Of a DNA stretch of 64,000 nt, positions 9,119 through 19,100 are shown in pieces. A program made the translations under genes and the position numbers. The first letter of the stretch is position 1. Each line of letters opens with the position of its first letter. The notes below the pieces were generated by a model. The model was given only the letters and a program-made list of their open reading frames with translations. It searched no databases and was not told where the DNA came from. Source of the DNA: Cohnella fermenti (GTDB lineage Bacteria; Bacillota; Bacilli; Paenibacillales; Paenibacillaceae); contig NZ_SSOB01000001.1 in NCBI RefSeq assembly GCF_004801405.1, positions 389,775-453,774 on the forward strand, read 5' to 3'.

Positions 9119-9982
9119 ATGCTGGAGAGTCGTGCAGAGAAGTGGTTCTACGCTTTGAATTATGTGCTGTTGGCACTGGTTGCGATTGGCGCGCTGTATC
9201 CGTTCCTCTATGTTCTATCGGCGTCCGTCAGCTCGCCCGAGGCGGTTGTGACGGGGGCGGTCGTCCTCTGGCCGAAGCAATTGACCCTGCAAGCCTATGA
9301 GGCCGTCTTCCGCGAGCATGGCATCTGGGTCGGTTATGCCAACACGATCTTCTATACGGTCGCGGGTACGCTGGTCAGCATGGCGATCTCGGTCTGCGGC
9401 GCTTATAGCTTGTCGAAGAAGCAGTTGGCGGGTAGGAAACTATTCAACGCCATCATCGCTGTCACTCTGTTCTTCAACGCGGGGATGATTCCGGTCTATC
9501 TCAACTTCCGCGATCTTCACCTGCTCGATTCGCGTGCGGCCATCGTGTTCGGGTTCGCCGTATCCACGTTTAACGTCATCATTCTGAGAACCTTCTTCCA
9601 ATCGATCCCGGAAGAGATCGAGGAAGCGGCGCGCATCGACGGCGCGGGCCAGGCGGCCATCCTGTGGCGCATCGTGCTGCCGTTGTCCAAGGCCGCGCTC
9701 GCGACGATCTCTCTCTTCTACGCGGTCAGCCGCTGGAATGGCTACTTCTGGGCGATGCTCCTGCTGAGGAGCAGGGACAAGATTCCCCTTCAGGTGCTGC
9801 TGAACCGACTGGTCGTTCAGATGAAGCCCAGCGATACGATGATGACGGATTCGTCCGGGGCGATCGGAGAGACGATCATCTACGCGACGATTGTCGTGGC
9901 CATCGTACCGATCGTTGCCGTGTACCCGTTTATTCAGCGTTACTTCGTCAAGGGAGTGACCATCGGCTCGGTCAAGGGCTGA
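9119..9982 (+). CDS. Sugar ABC transporter permease, LplC/YtcP type
   Basis: Second membrane subunit of the same importer, 287 residues. The N-terminus LNYVLLALVAIGALYPFLYVLSASVS is typical of the YtcP/LplC group. The EAA loop reads EEIEEAARIDGAGQAAILWRIVLPLSKA, and the protein ends with the conserved VKGVTIGSVKG. GGAGG lies 8 bp before ATG 9119. It is separated from the upstream permease by 11 bp and clearly co-transcribed. The transported substrate cannot be read from the sequence; neighbouring enzymes suggest an oligosaccharide from plant or algal polysaccharide. Confidence 0.93.
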   Translation: MLESRAEKWFYALNYVLLALVAIGALYPFLYVLSASVSSPEAVVTGAVVLWPKQLTLQAYEAVFREHGIWVGYANTIFYTVAGTLVSMAISVCGAYSLSKKQLAGRKLFNAIIAVTLFFNAGMIPVYLNFRDLHLLDSRAAIVFGFAVSTFNVIILRTFFQSIPEEIEEAARIDGAGQAAILWRIVLPLSKAALATISLFYAVSRWNGYFWAMLLLRSRDKIPLQVLLNRLVVQMKPSDTMMTDSSGAIGETIIYATIVVAIVPIVAVYPFIQRYFVKGVTIGSVKG

Positions 9983-10026
9983 GAGGCCCGGACCGATGCT
10001 CTTAGAACGGATGATGCCGGAGAGCG

Positions 10027-10058
10027 TTGACAGCTGCAACGCAATCCGCTCATATATA
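10027..10058 (+). promoter_or_regulatory. Possible internal promoter before the binding-protein gene
   Basis: TTGACA at 10027 is a perfect -35 box, and an AT-rich TATATA run lies 18-20 bp downstream. The predicted transcript start would fall on top of the Shine-Dalgarno at 10062, which weakens the call. Extra expression of the binding protein from an internal promoter is common in such operons. Confidence 0.3.
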
Positions 10059-10077
10059 TATAGGGGAGGAAAATGGA

Positions 10078-11724
10078 ATGAAATTCCGCAATAAAGCATT
10101 AGCGATCGTTGCCTTGGCAGCGCTCTCAACGAGCCTGCTCTCGGCATGCAGCCGGAATGGCAACGAGAACACCGGCGAGGCGTCGGAATCGAAGACGCCG
10201 GCAACGGCCTCCGCATCACCTTCCAGCACGAACGAGGCGTCGGGGCAGCCGCAGGCGAGCTCTCTCGCCAGCGCGGACCCGGTTACTCTCAACTTTTTCT
10301 ACCATGATACGAAGTTCGACATTACCGGAGACTCGCCGATTCTGAAGAAGGCGGCCGAGGCGACCAACGTTACGCTCAATAATGTCGCACCCGCCGGAGG
10401 CGAGACGGCCCAAGCCTGGAATCTGATGCTCGCCTCGGGGGAGATCGCCGATATTCTGGCCTACTCCACAGCAGAGCTGAACGCCATCGCCTCGCAGGGA
10501 GCGCTCACTCCGCTTGATGATCTCATCGATCAGTACGCCCCGAACATCAAGCAATTCCTGACGGATCATCCCGATATCCGCAAGAGCATTACGGCTGCCG
10601 ACGGCAAGATCTATGTCATTCCGTTCGTCTCGGACGGCAAGGCGCAGGAAGGCTGGTTCATCCGCAAGGACTGGCTGGACAAGCTGAATCTTCCGGTTCC
10701 GACCACGGTTGATGAGTACTACACGACATTGAAGGCGTTCAAGGAGCAGGACCCGAACGGGAATGGCAAGGCCGACGAGATTCCGTTCTTCGCCCGCAAC
10801 AACGTCACGGGCCCGTACATGCTGCTGCCGCTGTGGGATGCGTTCCGCGGCGCCAACGGCGTCGACTTCCGAATCAAGGATGGCAAGGTGTCCTTCGGTC
10901 CGGCCGAGGAAGCCTACAAGACAGCCATGACGGCGATTGCCTCCTGGTACAAGGAAGGCCTGATCGACATGGAGATCTTCACGCGGGGCAACAAGGCCCG
11001 CGACGAGCTGTTCGCGAACAACACGGGCGGCTCGCTGCACGACTGGTTCGCGAGCACCTCCAACTTCAATACGACCGCAGCGGATTGGGTAGCGGGCTTC
11101 GATCTGCAGCCGATCGCGCCTCCGGCGAGCGTGTCGGGACAAGCGATCGAGACGACTGCCCGTTCGCCGCTGACGACGGGCAGAGGCTGGAGCATCTCGG
11201 CCAAGACGAAGGACCCGGTCGTCGCGATGAAGTACTTCGATTACTGGTGGACGGAAGAAGGCAGAAGATTGCTGAACTTCGGCATCGAGGGCGAGACGTA
11301 CACGATGGTGGACGGCAAGCCGCAGTTCACGGAGACGGTGCTGAAGGAACCGGCGGTCGTCGACTATCTGATCGCGCAGACCGGCGCGCAGATCTACATC
11401 GGCGGCTGGCAGGATTACGCGTACGAGCAGCAGTGGACGAACAAGATCGCTCTCGCGGGAGCGAAGCTGTATACCGATAATAACTATATCGCGGCCGATA
11501 TGCTGCTTCCGGCGATCAGCTTCACGGCCGAGGAGGAGAATCGGCTCAAGGAGATCAAGCCGGCTATCGACACGTACGTCACCGAGACGTCGCAGAAGTG
11601 GTACATGGGCGGGGCCGATCCGGCATCCGGCTTCGATGCCTACCTCGCGCAGCTGAAGTCGCTGGGAATCGAGGAAGTGACGGCGATCTATCAGGCGGCG
11701 TACGACCGATATCTTCAACTGTAA
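10078..11724 (+). CDS. Extracellular sugar-binding lipoprotein
   Basis: Solute-binding lipoprotein of the large LipO/YtcQ-like class, 548 residues. A positively charged start (MKFRNKALAIV), a hydrophobic core and the lipobox LSAC predict lipidation at Cys24. A Ser/Thr/Ala-rich linker follows before the periplasmic-binding-protein-like fold. Family landmarks include GWFIRKDWLDKLNLPVPTTVDEYYTTLKAFKEQDPNGNGKADEIPFF, where the DPNGNGKADE loop resembles a calcium-binding motif. ATG 10078 follows AGGGGAGG at the right spacing. It delivers sugar to the two upstream permeases. The following 130 bp contain an octamer repeat and a hairpin before the regulator gene. Confidence 0.93.
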   Translation: MKFRNKALAIVALAALSTSLLSACSRNGNENTGEASESKTPATASASPSSTNEASGQPQASSLASADPVTLNFFYHDTKFDITGDSPILKKAAEATNVTLNNVAPAGGETAQAWNLMLASGEIADILAYSTAELNAIASQGALTPLDDLIDQYAPNIKQFLTDHPDIRKSITAADGKIYVIPFVSDGKAQEGWFIRKDWLDKLNLPVPTTVDEYYTTLKAFKEQDPNGNGKADEIPFFARNNVTGPYMLLPLWDAFRGANGVDFRIKDGKVSFGPAEEAYKTAMTAIASWYKEGLIDMEIFTRGNKARDELFANNTGGSLHDWFASTSNFNTTAADWVAGFDLQPIAPPASVSGQAIETTARSPLTTGRGWSISAKTKDPVVAMKYFDYWWTEEGRRLLNFGIEGETYTMVDGKPQFTETVLKEPAVVDYLIAQTGAQIYIGGWQDYAYEQQWTNKIALAGAKLYTDNNYIAADMLLPAISFTAEEENRLKEIKPAIDTYVTETSQKWYMGGADPASGFDAYLAQLKSLGIEEVTAIYQAAYDRYLQL

Positions 11725-11792
11725 CGAAGCAACGAGCAACAACGAGAAACAACGAAGCAACGAAGCAACGAAGCAACAACGAAGCAACGAAG
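11725..11792 (+). repeat. Octanucleotide tandem repeat after stop codon
   Basis: Imperfect tandem units of AACGAAGC (with AACGAGC and ACAACGAG variants) begin directly at the stop codon of the binding-protein gene and run for about 68 bp. In frame it would read as Asn/Glu/Lys/Gln repeats but it is beyond the stop. Confidence 0.8.
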
Positions 11793-11803
11793 TACCGCCG
11801 GTT

Positions 11804-11832
11804 GGACCGTGCGCTCCCGGAGCGCAGGGTCC
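11804..11832 (+). terminator. Strong intercistronic hairpin
   Basis: GGACC pairs with GGTCC and an inner TGCGCTCC pairs perfectly with GGAGCGCA around a single C. There is no U run, only TCTTG. It may stabilise the binding-protein mRNA end or lower read-through into the regulator gene, rather than terminate fully. Confidence 0.5.
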
Positions 11833-11856
11833 TCTTGCCGTGGGGAGGCGAGCTGC

Positions 11857-13479
11857 ATGGACAAATACACGATGGTCGTGATCGACGATATCCGGACGGT
11901 CGTCAACGGGATTGCTGCGGAGATGGATTGGAGCCGGGAAGGCATTGAGATCGTGGGGGCGGCGAGCAACGGCGAAGCGGGGCTGGAGCTCATCCGGGAC
12001 AAGAAGCCGGACCTGATCGTGACCGACATCCGCATGCCGCGCTTGAACGGCATCGAGATGATCCGGGCGCTGCAAGCGCTCGACTTGCATGGCAAGGTTA
12101 TATTTATAAGCGGGTATTCGGACTTCGAATACACGCGAAGCGCCATTAAGATGGGCGCATTCGATTATGTATTGAAGCCGTTCACGCCGTCGCAACTGCG
12201 CGAGGTGGTCCTGAAGGCGCGGGACGCAATTGCGGAGGAGAGGGATCAGCTTCGGCGCAGAAGCGACATGGAGCGCAAGCTGCTCGAGAGCATGCCGCTG
12301 CTTCGGCAGGAATACTTGGGCGTGCTCATCCGATTCGCCTCGAGTCCTGCGGCGATCGACAAGCGCTGGGACTTCCTGGACATCCGGCTCGACCGGGAGA
12401 GGCTGGACGTGCTTGTGTTCGAGATCGATCGATTCGAGGACTGGACCCGCAGTCTTCCGATCGGAGAGATCGAGCTGCTGCGCTTCGCGGTCCAGAACGT
12501 GCTCGAAGAGACCGTGCAGAACGCGACCAAGGGCCTTGTCTTCCGCGATGGGCTTGGCCGCTTCGTCGCTCTTGCGAACGCTGTCCCGGAGCTGGACATG
12601 ACGGCTCTCGCGGAACGCTGCTGCCGCCATGTGGAGCGTTATGCGAAGTGCACCGTCTCCAGCGGAGTGTCCATGACCGCGGTGTCGCCCGCCGAGCTGC
12701 CCGGCGCGTATCGCCAGGCGATGGAGGCGCTCTCGTATACGTTCTATACAGAGGGAGGAAGTGTATTCGCCTACGGCGATCTCGGACCGTCGGGCGAGAC
12801 CGTTGTCCGCTGTTCTTCCGAGGACGAGAAGGAGCTGAACTACTGCGTACGTTCGGGCAACATCGACAAAGCCCGTCTGGTGCTGGATTCCCTGTTCACC
12901 GCCTGGAGCTACTCACGCGGCAAGCCGTCGCCGGAGCAGACCGTTCGCGTATTGCGGGGGCTTGCCGAAGGGATCGTCGATACGGCGGCCGAGACGGCGG
13001 ATGAACAAGCGGCGGCGGAGTGGAGGAAGCGGGAGGGCGCTCCTCTGACAGAGCCGCAGACATCGATCGGGGCGATGCGCGAAGGGCTGTACGCGCTCAC
13101 CGAGCGAGCATGCGGCTTCGTGAACAGCCGACATCAGGCAAGCGCCCAGACGACGATCGCGGAGACGATGCGGCATATTCGGGAGACGTTGTCGGTTAAT
13201 CAATCGGTACAGGATTATGCGAAGCGCGCACACCTCAGCGCGAGCTACTTCGCGAATCTGTTCAAGAAGCTGACGGGAATGTCGGTCATGCAGTTCGTGA
13301 CGCAGGAGAGAATCGAGAAGGCCAAGCAGCTGCTGGCCGAAGGCCGAACGGTAACCGAGACGGCGTCCTTGCTCGGCTACGAGGAGCGCTCTTACTTCAG
13401 CGACGTGTTCAAGAAGCACTCCGGCATGACGCCGACGGAATTCCGCATGCGTTACGCCGACAAGGAGCCTCAGGCTTAA
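11857..13479 (+). CDS. Response regulator with AraC-type DNA-binding domain (YesN-like)
   Basis: Cytoplasmic two-component response regulator, 540 residues. The N-terminal receiver shows the acidic pair VVIDDIRTV, the phosphoacceptor region LIVTDIRMPRLNGIEMI, FISGYSDFEY and the Lys motif LKPF. A long central linker domain (about residues 130-430) is followed by two helix-turn-helix motifs of the AraC type near the C-terminus (VQDYAKRAHLSASYFANLFKKLTGMS and VTETASLLGYEERSYFSDVFKKHSGMTPTEFR). GGGGAGG lies before ATG 11857. Its stop codon overlaps a possible ATG of the next gene, the cognate kinase. It most likely activates the adjacent ABC transporter in response to extracellular sugar. Confidence 0.93.
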   Translation: MDKYTMVVIDDIRTVVNGIAAEMDWSREGIEIVGAASNGEAGLELIRDKKPDLIVTDIRMPRLNGIEMIRALQALDLHGKVIFISGYSDFEYTRSAIKMGAFDYVLKPFTPSQLREVVLKARDAIAEERDQLRRRSDMERKLLESMPLLRQEYLGVLIRFASSPAAIDKRWDFLDIRLDRERLDVLVFEIDRFEDWTRSLPIGEIELLRFAVQNVLEETVQNATKGLVFRDGLGRFVALANAVPELDMTALAERCCRHVERYAKCTVSSGVSMTAVSPAELPGAYRQAMEALSYTFYTEGGSVFAYGDLGPSGETVVRCSSEDEKELNYCVRSGNIDKARLVLDSLFTAWSYSRGKPSPEQTVRVLRGLAEGIVDTAAETADEQAAAEWRKREGAPLTEPQTSIGAMREGLYALTERACGFVNSRHQASAQTTIAETMRHIRETLSVNQSVQDYAKRAHLSASYFANLFKKLTGMSVMQFVTQERIEKAKQLLAEGRTVTETASLLGYEERSYFSDVFKKHSGMTPTEFRMRYADKEPQA

Positions 13480-13511
13480 TGGAATCCGAATTGAGGAGGG
13501 GCAGCGTATTC

Positions 13512-15245
13512 ATGAGAGCCTGGATGTACTCGAGTTCCTTCAGAACGAGAATATGGATCGCCCTCGTCGCATTCACGGTCGTCTCGATCGCGCTGACCGG
13601 AATCTCCTCCTATCTGATCGCTTCCCGGGTTATCGGGAGCAAGGCGACGGAGCTAAGCCAGAATATGATCAACAAGTCTGCCCAGGCGCTGGAACAGAAG
13701 ATGAAGAACATTCGCATATCCGCGCTGTCGTTCATGATCAGCGATCCGATGGCGGATATCGTCAACGCCGCGGCCAAGCCGGGAACGCTGACGTTCTACG
13801 ATACGTTCCGTCTGAACGAGGAACTGCAGACGCCGCTGTATCAACTGAAGCTTGTCGAGCCCGCCATCTTATCCGTTCTGGTCGTAACGCCGATCGGCGA
13901 GTTCTACATGAACAAGGATAATCGGGACGAGAACGTGCCGTTCGAGAACACGTTATTAAGCCTTCGCTTGACGAACAACCGGCTACCGTTATGGGTGGAA
14001 GCGCACGAAGACGAGTTGTTCGATTCGAAGACCAGGGTGCTGAGCCTGCTGCTCGAGCCGGCCTCGCGCGGAGCGAACGGGGATATTCGCGTCATCGTGA
14101 ACGTCTCCGAGGAAGCGCTCCGTCAGTTCATTACGGACAATCTCGAGAAGGAGAGCGGTCAATTCCTGTTGTTCAGCGAGAGCGGACAACAGGTTATCGC
14201 GCCTTCCGGAGAAGCCGAGGAAGCGGCGGCCGATCCCGGATTCGCAGCCGAGCTGAGCGGGGAAGGCGGGTCATTCCGCTATCGGAAGGGCGATCGGGAT
14301 GAACTCGTGAATTATTCTCGCATTGATTTTCCAACCAACTGGGTGCTTGTGTTCCTGCAGGATCGTCAGCTTGTCTTCCGGGATATTCGTTCGATCCAAT
14401 GGGGCGGTCTTGCGGTGTTCTTCGGCTTGGCTCCCTTGGCGTTGTTCCTGGCCGGGCGAATGGCGGTGCTGCTGCTTCGGCCGCTTCATCAACTGCAGCT
14501 TCTCATGCGAAGGGTCGAGGACAACAATCTGAATGTGCGCTACAGCAGTCCGTACCGGGATGAATTCGCTCTGGTAGGGTTGCGGTTCAATCAGATGCTG
14601 GAGAAAATCGGGGAGCTGATCGGTCACGTGACGCAAGCGGAGAGGGAGAAGCGGCTGCTGGAGATCAAGGCGCTTCAGGCGCAGATCAACCCGCACTTCC
14701 TGTACAACACGCTGAACACGATCCTGTGGAAGTCGGAGACGGCCCGCCATGGCGATGTGCAGGAGATGATCGTCTCGCTGTCGCAATTGTTCCGCCTCGG
14801 CTTGAACAACGGACAGGAGATGACGCCCTTAGGCAAGGAACTGGACCACGTGACCGAGTATATGCGGCTCCAGCAGCAGTGCTATGAGGATCTGTTCGTC
14901 TTCGAGATCTCGGTGAACGATGAGGAGTTGCTTGATCTGCCCGTTCCGAAGCTGCTGCTGCAGCCGTTGGTTGAGAACAGCATTCTGCACGGCTTCGAGG
15001 AACTGGAGGATCTCGGGCTGATCTCGATCTCCGTTGTCGGGAGCCCGGACTGGCTGATCATTCGGATTGCGGACAACGGCAAGGGCTTCGAGACTGCCGA
15101 GCCGGAGGGAGGCTACGCACTCGGCAATATCCGAAGAAGGCTGCTGCTCTACTTCGGCGAGACGGCGACGATGACGTTCCGCAGCCGCCCGTTCTCGTGG
15201 ACCGAAGTCGAATTGAAGCTGCCTATGGCTCAACTGAGGTTCTGA
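13512..15245 (+). CDS. Membrane sensor histidine kinase (YesM-like)
   Basis: Membrane histidine kinase, partner of the preceding regulator, 577 residues from ATG 13512. It has an N-terminal membrane anchor (WIALVAFTVVSIALTGISSYLI), an extracellular sensor of about 250 residues, a second membrane segment (GGLAVFFGLAPLALFLAGRMAVLLL), a HAMP region, the His_kinase box LEIKALQAQINPHFLYNTLNTI with its phospho-accepting His, and an ATPase domain with N box ENSILHGFEEL and G box DNGKGFE. GAGGAGGGG sits 10 bp before 13512, so I prefer it over ATG 13479, which overlaps the stop of the regulator. A hairpin terminator lies about 150 bp downstream. Confidence 0.92.
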   Translation: MRAWMYSSSFRTRIWIALVAFTVVSIALTGISSYLIASRVIGSKATELSQNMINKSAQALEQKMKNIRISALSFMISDPMADIVNAAAKPGTLTFYDTFRLNEELQTPLYQLKLVEPAILSVLVVTPIGEFYMNKDNRDENVPFENTLLSLRLTNNRLPLWVEAHEDELFDSKTRVLSLLLEPASRGANGDIRVIVNVSEEALRQFITDNLEKESGQFLLFSESGQQVIAPSGEAEEAAADPGFAAELSGEGGSFRYRKGDRDELVNYSRIDFPTNWVLVFLQDRQLVFRDIRSIQWGGLAVFFGLAPLALFLAGRMAVLLLRPLHQLQLLMRRVEDNNLNVRYSSPYRDEFALVGLRFNQMLEKIGELIGHVTQAEREKRLLEIKALQAQINPHFLYNTLNTILWKSETARHGDVQEMIVSLSQLFRLGLNNGQEMTPLGKELDHVTEYMRLQQQCYEDLFVFEISVNDEELLDLPVPKLLLQPLVENSILHGFEELEDLGLISISVVGSPDWLIIRIADNGKGFETAEPEGGYALGNIRRRLLLYFGETATMTFRSRPFSWTEVELKLPMAQLRF

Positions 15246-15292
15246 CGGGGGACAAAGTGGACAAACCCGCTCACGGGTATACGGCCTCACTT

Positions 15293-15374
15293 ACTCATCC
15301 AACCGCGCATCCGCTACTTATCCGCCACTCATCCGCCACTCATCCAACCACTCATCCAACCACTCATCCATCCG
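15293..15374 (+). repeat. ~12-bp tandem repeat
   Basis: Imperfect tandem units of CCACTCATCCAA (with CCGC and ATCC variants), about six in all, lie between the kinase stop and the terminator. No function is apparent. Confidence 0.7.
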
Positions 15375-15390
15375 CGGCTCCCCCACTCTC

Positions 15391-15413
15391 GCATGCCTTC
15401 GGGCATGTTTTTT
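15391..15413 (+). terminator. Rho-independent terminator of the ABC/two-component operon
   Basis: CATGCC pairs with GGCATG around a TTCG loop, followed by TTTTTT. It ends the operon that starts at 8211. Confidence 0.75.
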
Positions 15414-15437
15414 GTGGAAGCGGGGGGACCCGTCATG

Positions 15438-15482
15438 CAAGAACAGCTGTCATCCCCTGCCAAGAACAGTTGTCACCCCTGC
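15438..15482 (+). repeat. 22-23 bp direct repeat
   Basis: CAAGAACAGCTGTCATCCCC and CAAGAACAGTTGTCACCCC follow directly on one another with matching flanks. This may be a small duplication; no function is visible. Confidence 0.65.
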
Positions 15483-15534
15483 CATGAAAATATTGCGTAT
15501 GCGGTCATCCGAACCGTGCCATATCCCCTCCGGA

Positions 15535-15571
15535 GGCATTAGGTCTCTTCTCCCCTTCGTTCAGGATAGGG
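15535..15571 (+). repeat. Interspersed repeat, copy 4 (forward)
   Basis: GGCATTAGGTCTCTTCTCCC followed by GTTCAGGATAGGG matches copies 1 and 2. It forms an inverted pair with copy 5 about 120 bp downstream. Confidence 0.7.
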
Positions 15572-15688
15572 CACATACGGCGATCACCCGGCGGCGGCCG
15601 GTTGACGGCGATGGTGGGTACGGCCACTGAGGTGCATGCAGAGGAACAGGCCGATCTGAGACCGAAGACGATAATCGTAAGGGGAGGT

Positions 15689-15718
15689 TCCTGAGCCGCG
15701 GGGAGAAGAGGCATAAGC
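15689..15718 (-). repeat. Interspersed repeat, copy 5 (inverted)
   Basis: On the minus strand it reads GCTTATGCCTCTTCTCCCC with TCAGGA following. Together with copy 4 it makes arms of a roughly 180-bp unit that could be a small non-autonomous element or a REP-like pair. Confidence 0.6.
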
Positions 15719-15945
15719 GTTCAAAAGGGGGACAGTCCTCTTGTTATAACCATAATGTGGAATTTATTCGGGCGGATTTTTGGGTTGGCGATACTTGTCT
15801 CAATGCGTTACAGACCGCCATTAGGAGGGAATAGCCACTCCCTGACGGTTCCTCTTGTTGGCCAAACAGTGACGGCAGCGGCAAGAGGAAGGAAGAGAGC
15901 AGGATTCCTCCCTTCGAATCATCGGATATTGCCTTCTCCTCAGGA

Positions 15946-15961
15946 ATGTAAGCGCTACAAT
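15946..15961 (+). promoter_or_regulatory. cre-like catabolite repression site
   Basis: ATGTAAGCGCTACAAT resembles the CcpA target TGTAAGCGCTTACA with one base missing from the right half. It is 180 bp before the giant lyase-like gene, where carbon catabolite control would make sense. It does not satisfy the strict B. subtilis consensus, so confidence is low. Confidence 0.35.
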
Positions 15962-15967
15962 GAGAAG

Positions 15968-16098
15968 CGAATCGGCAGCGAAAGGGGGGCGGCCGGAGAG
16001 AAGGAGGGGAGTGGGAATGGCGAGGAAAGGAACGGAGAAGAACGGCAGGGGAAAGCAGCAGGGAAGGGGAAGGAGAGGGGAAGGAGAGGCATTCTTGG
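15968..16098 (+). repeat. Polypurine tract
   Basis: About 130 bp that are overwhelmingly A and G on the plus strand, with irregular GGAGAGGGGAAGG-type units. It lies in the presumed 5' leader of the next gene and contains many Shine-Dalgarno-like strings. Confidence 0.7.
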
Positions 16099-16140
16099 CA
16101 CAGGTGGAACAACTTTAACGGGGAAACGGAGCGGACAACA

Positions 16141-19100
16141 ATGAGTCGGATCATGGCCATGGACAGAAGAACGGTTGCAATGGGGCTGCTGCTGATCTGG
16201 GTAACCGGATGGTGCCTGGGATGGCTGACGCCGGCGAGGGCTGATGCCGAAGAGGGGGCGTCGATGCTGGTCAACGGCGGTTACGAGACGTTGTCGGGCA
16301 GCGTTCCGGCAAGCTGGACGTTGTCGATCAACAGCGGCACCGTAACGATGAGCGCAGATGCGGCGATCTTCCGAAGCGGCGGCCGCGCGCTGAAGCTGAC
16401 GGCGGGATCGGTGTCCCGCGGTTCGGCTTATCAGCGGGTGAACGTGCAGGAGAAGCGGTATTATCGCATCTCCCAATGGGTTAGAACAGAGAGCGTAACG
16501 ACCGGAACGACCGCCGATTACGGGGGCTCCATGCGGATTCAGTTCCAGAACGGAAGCGGAGTCAGCACGGGAGCGAGCGTCATCTTCGGCAGCGTGAAGG
16601 GCACGTCCGACTGGACGGAGCTGCAGACGATCGTTTACGCTCCGGCCGGGACGACGCGCATCATCGTGGAGAGCTTCCTGTGGGGGGCATCCGGCACGGT
16701 CTGGTTCGACGATGCCAGCATGGCGATAGCGGACAATCTGCTGCTGAACGGCGGCTTCGAGGGGACGACTTCCGGCCTGCCTGCCGGTTGGTCGACATCG
16801 ACGTTCACTGGCGTCTCTTCTGCGGCGCTCGACACAGACGTCTTCCGGACGGGGCAGCAGTCCGTTCGCATCGAGGCGGAGGAGACCGCCAGACGATCGG
16901 TCGGGCAGACGTTCACAGGGGTTCAGGAGGCGCAGTATTACGATTTGAGCTACTGGGTCAAGACCGAGGGAATCGTCTCGAGCGATCTCGGAACGGCGGT
17001 GAGGGTCGACTTCTTCGGCAGCGGGTCGACCCCTCTGCTGAGACAGTTCCTCGGGGCGAGGACGGGCACGTCCGATTGGTCGCTCGTCAAGGCAAGGCTG
17101 CAGGCGCCGGCCGGAGCGACAAGAGTCATCATCGATGCGTTCCTGTGGAACGCGTCGGGCAAGCTGTGGGTCGATGACGTCAAGCTGGCCCACGTCAAGC
17201 CGGTCACCGGGCTGACGCTGAGCGGGGGGCCGGGCGGCTCGATGGACATCGGGCAGACGCTTCAGCTCACGGCTGCGGTCAGCCCGTCCGATGCGAGCAA
17301 TCCGCTCGTGAGCTGGACCAGCTCCAATCCGTCGGTAGTCGGGGTAGCGAACGGCCTGCTGACGGCGAACGGGAACGGGAGGGCCGTCATAACGGCTTCC
17401 TCCGACGACAACCCCGAGCTGTCCGCTCGTTATTATGTCGCGGTCGGCAGTCCGTACGTTCCCGTCACCGGCCTCGCCATCGACGAGCAGGAAGCTGCGC
17501 TGGAGGTCGGTGAGACGATATCGCTGCATGCGGCCGTGACGCCGAGCGATGCGATGAATCCGACCGTGAGCTGGAGCAGCTCCGACCCGGCAACGGCAAC
17601 GGTGTCGGCGAACGGCATCGTCTCAGGTGTGAAGGCGGGCGAGGCCACCCTTACGGCGACAAGCGAGGAGGGAGCATTCACAGCTTCGATTGTCGTGACG
17701 GTGAACGCTCCGACGGCGCATCTGGTCAACGGCGGCTTCGAAGCTGTGACGTCGGGGTCGGCGGACAAGTGGACGGACCGCAGCGCGGACGGATGGACGA
17801 ACGTAACCTTCTTCGATCAGAGCGTTCCCACGGTTACGGTCGACGAGACTATTGCCCATACCGGCAGCCGCTCGTTGCGAATATCGGCTTCCCCGCAAGG
17901 GAAGGCGACGGTGTCGCAGATGACGACGACCGTCTCCGGCGGAGAGGTGTATCGCATCGGCGGCTGGATCAAGACGAGCGGTGTGACGAATCGGGCCTTC
18001 CTGCGCACGATGTTCACCGATGCCGGGGGAGTCTCCTCCAGCTTCCTGACGGCCAGCGTCACCGGCACGCGCGATTGGACTTACGTGGAGCATGATGTGA
18101 CGGCGCCGGCGAATGCGGTGAAGCTGGAGGTGAGCGCCTATTACGATACGGGCGCGGGAACGGCCTGGTTCGACGATCTTCAGCTTCGGCGCTGGATACC
18201 GGTGGAAGGCTTGCAAGTCAGCCCGGACATCGTTGCTCTGTCGCCGGGAGAGACGGCAGCGCTTCAGACGACGGCTCTTCCCGCCCTTGCGAGCAATTCC
18301 GCCGTACGGTGGAGCAGCTCGAATTCGGGAATTGCAACGGTAGCCGATGGGATCGTTACAGCGGTCGCCGCAGGCAAGGCGGTCGTGACTGCCGTATCGG
18401 ACGAGGGAAGCTTCGCGGCCAGAACGGTTGTCGCCGTAGGCCCGGAGCCGGAGGTGCTGGAGCCGAGGACGTACGAGATTGCGCTCGGGGAAGACGAGGA
18501 CCGTGCGATTGTGTTCGACGTCGCGGATAGCGAGGGACGGACGCTCGCCTATGAAGCGTTGTCCTACCCGCTGCATGGTTCGATCTCGATCGACGACAGC
18601 GGGGCGGCCAGCTACCTTCCCGACCGCAATTATAACGGCGACGATGTCCTGGAAGTCGCCTATACGAACGGCAGCGGAGGAATCGGCAAGGCGACGGTGC
18701 TGCTGACCGTGCTTCCCGAGGAGGACGCTCCGTCCGCATCTGCGGGGCAGGCATCGACTGTCCGGACCGAAGCCGTATCGGGCGCGGCGTCCGCCGCCGA
18801 CCCCGACGGGGACGCCCTGACCTACTCTGTCGTCGACGGGCCTCTGCACGGGACGGTCGGGATGCAGCCGGACGGAACCTGGACGTATACGCCGCAAGGG
18901 AGCTTCGTCGGCCTGGACAGCTTCGTCTACCGGGCGAGCGACGGGGAGTTGTTCGCCGATGCTTCGATAGCGGTCTATGTCGGCCCTGCCGGCAGCGACG
19001 TGCTGGCAGGGCTGGACGTCCCGGCCCAGCATCCGAGGCTGATGGCGACGGCGGACGACTTCGCATCCATCCGCTCCTTGATCGGAACCGACGAGAACAT

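Larger units (their letters stand above)
15246..16140. other. Long intergenic region rich in repeats
   Basis: No convincing gene is present in about 900 bp. From left to right it holds a 12-bp tandem repeat, a terminator, a 22-bp direct repeat, dispersed repeat copies 4 and 5 as an inverted pair, a cre-like site and a long purine-rich tract running up to the start of the 2007-residue gene. It probably carries that gene's promoter and leader. Confidence 0.6.

Noticed and set aside
10216..12630. An 804-codon antisense open frame over the binding protein and response regulator genes
   Set aside because: It crosses two well-supported genes and the intergenic repeat and has no recognisable domain; it is a composition artefact.
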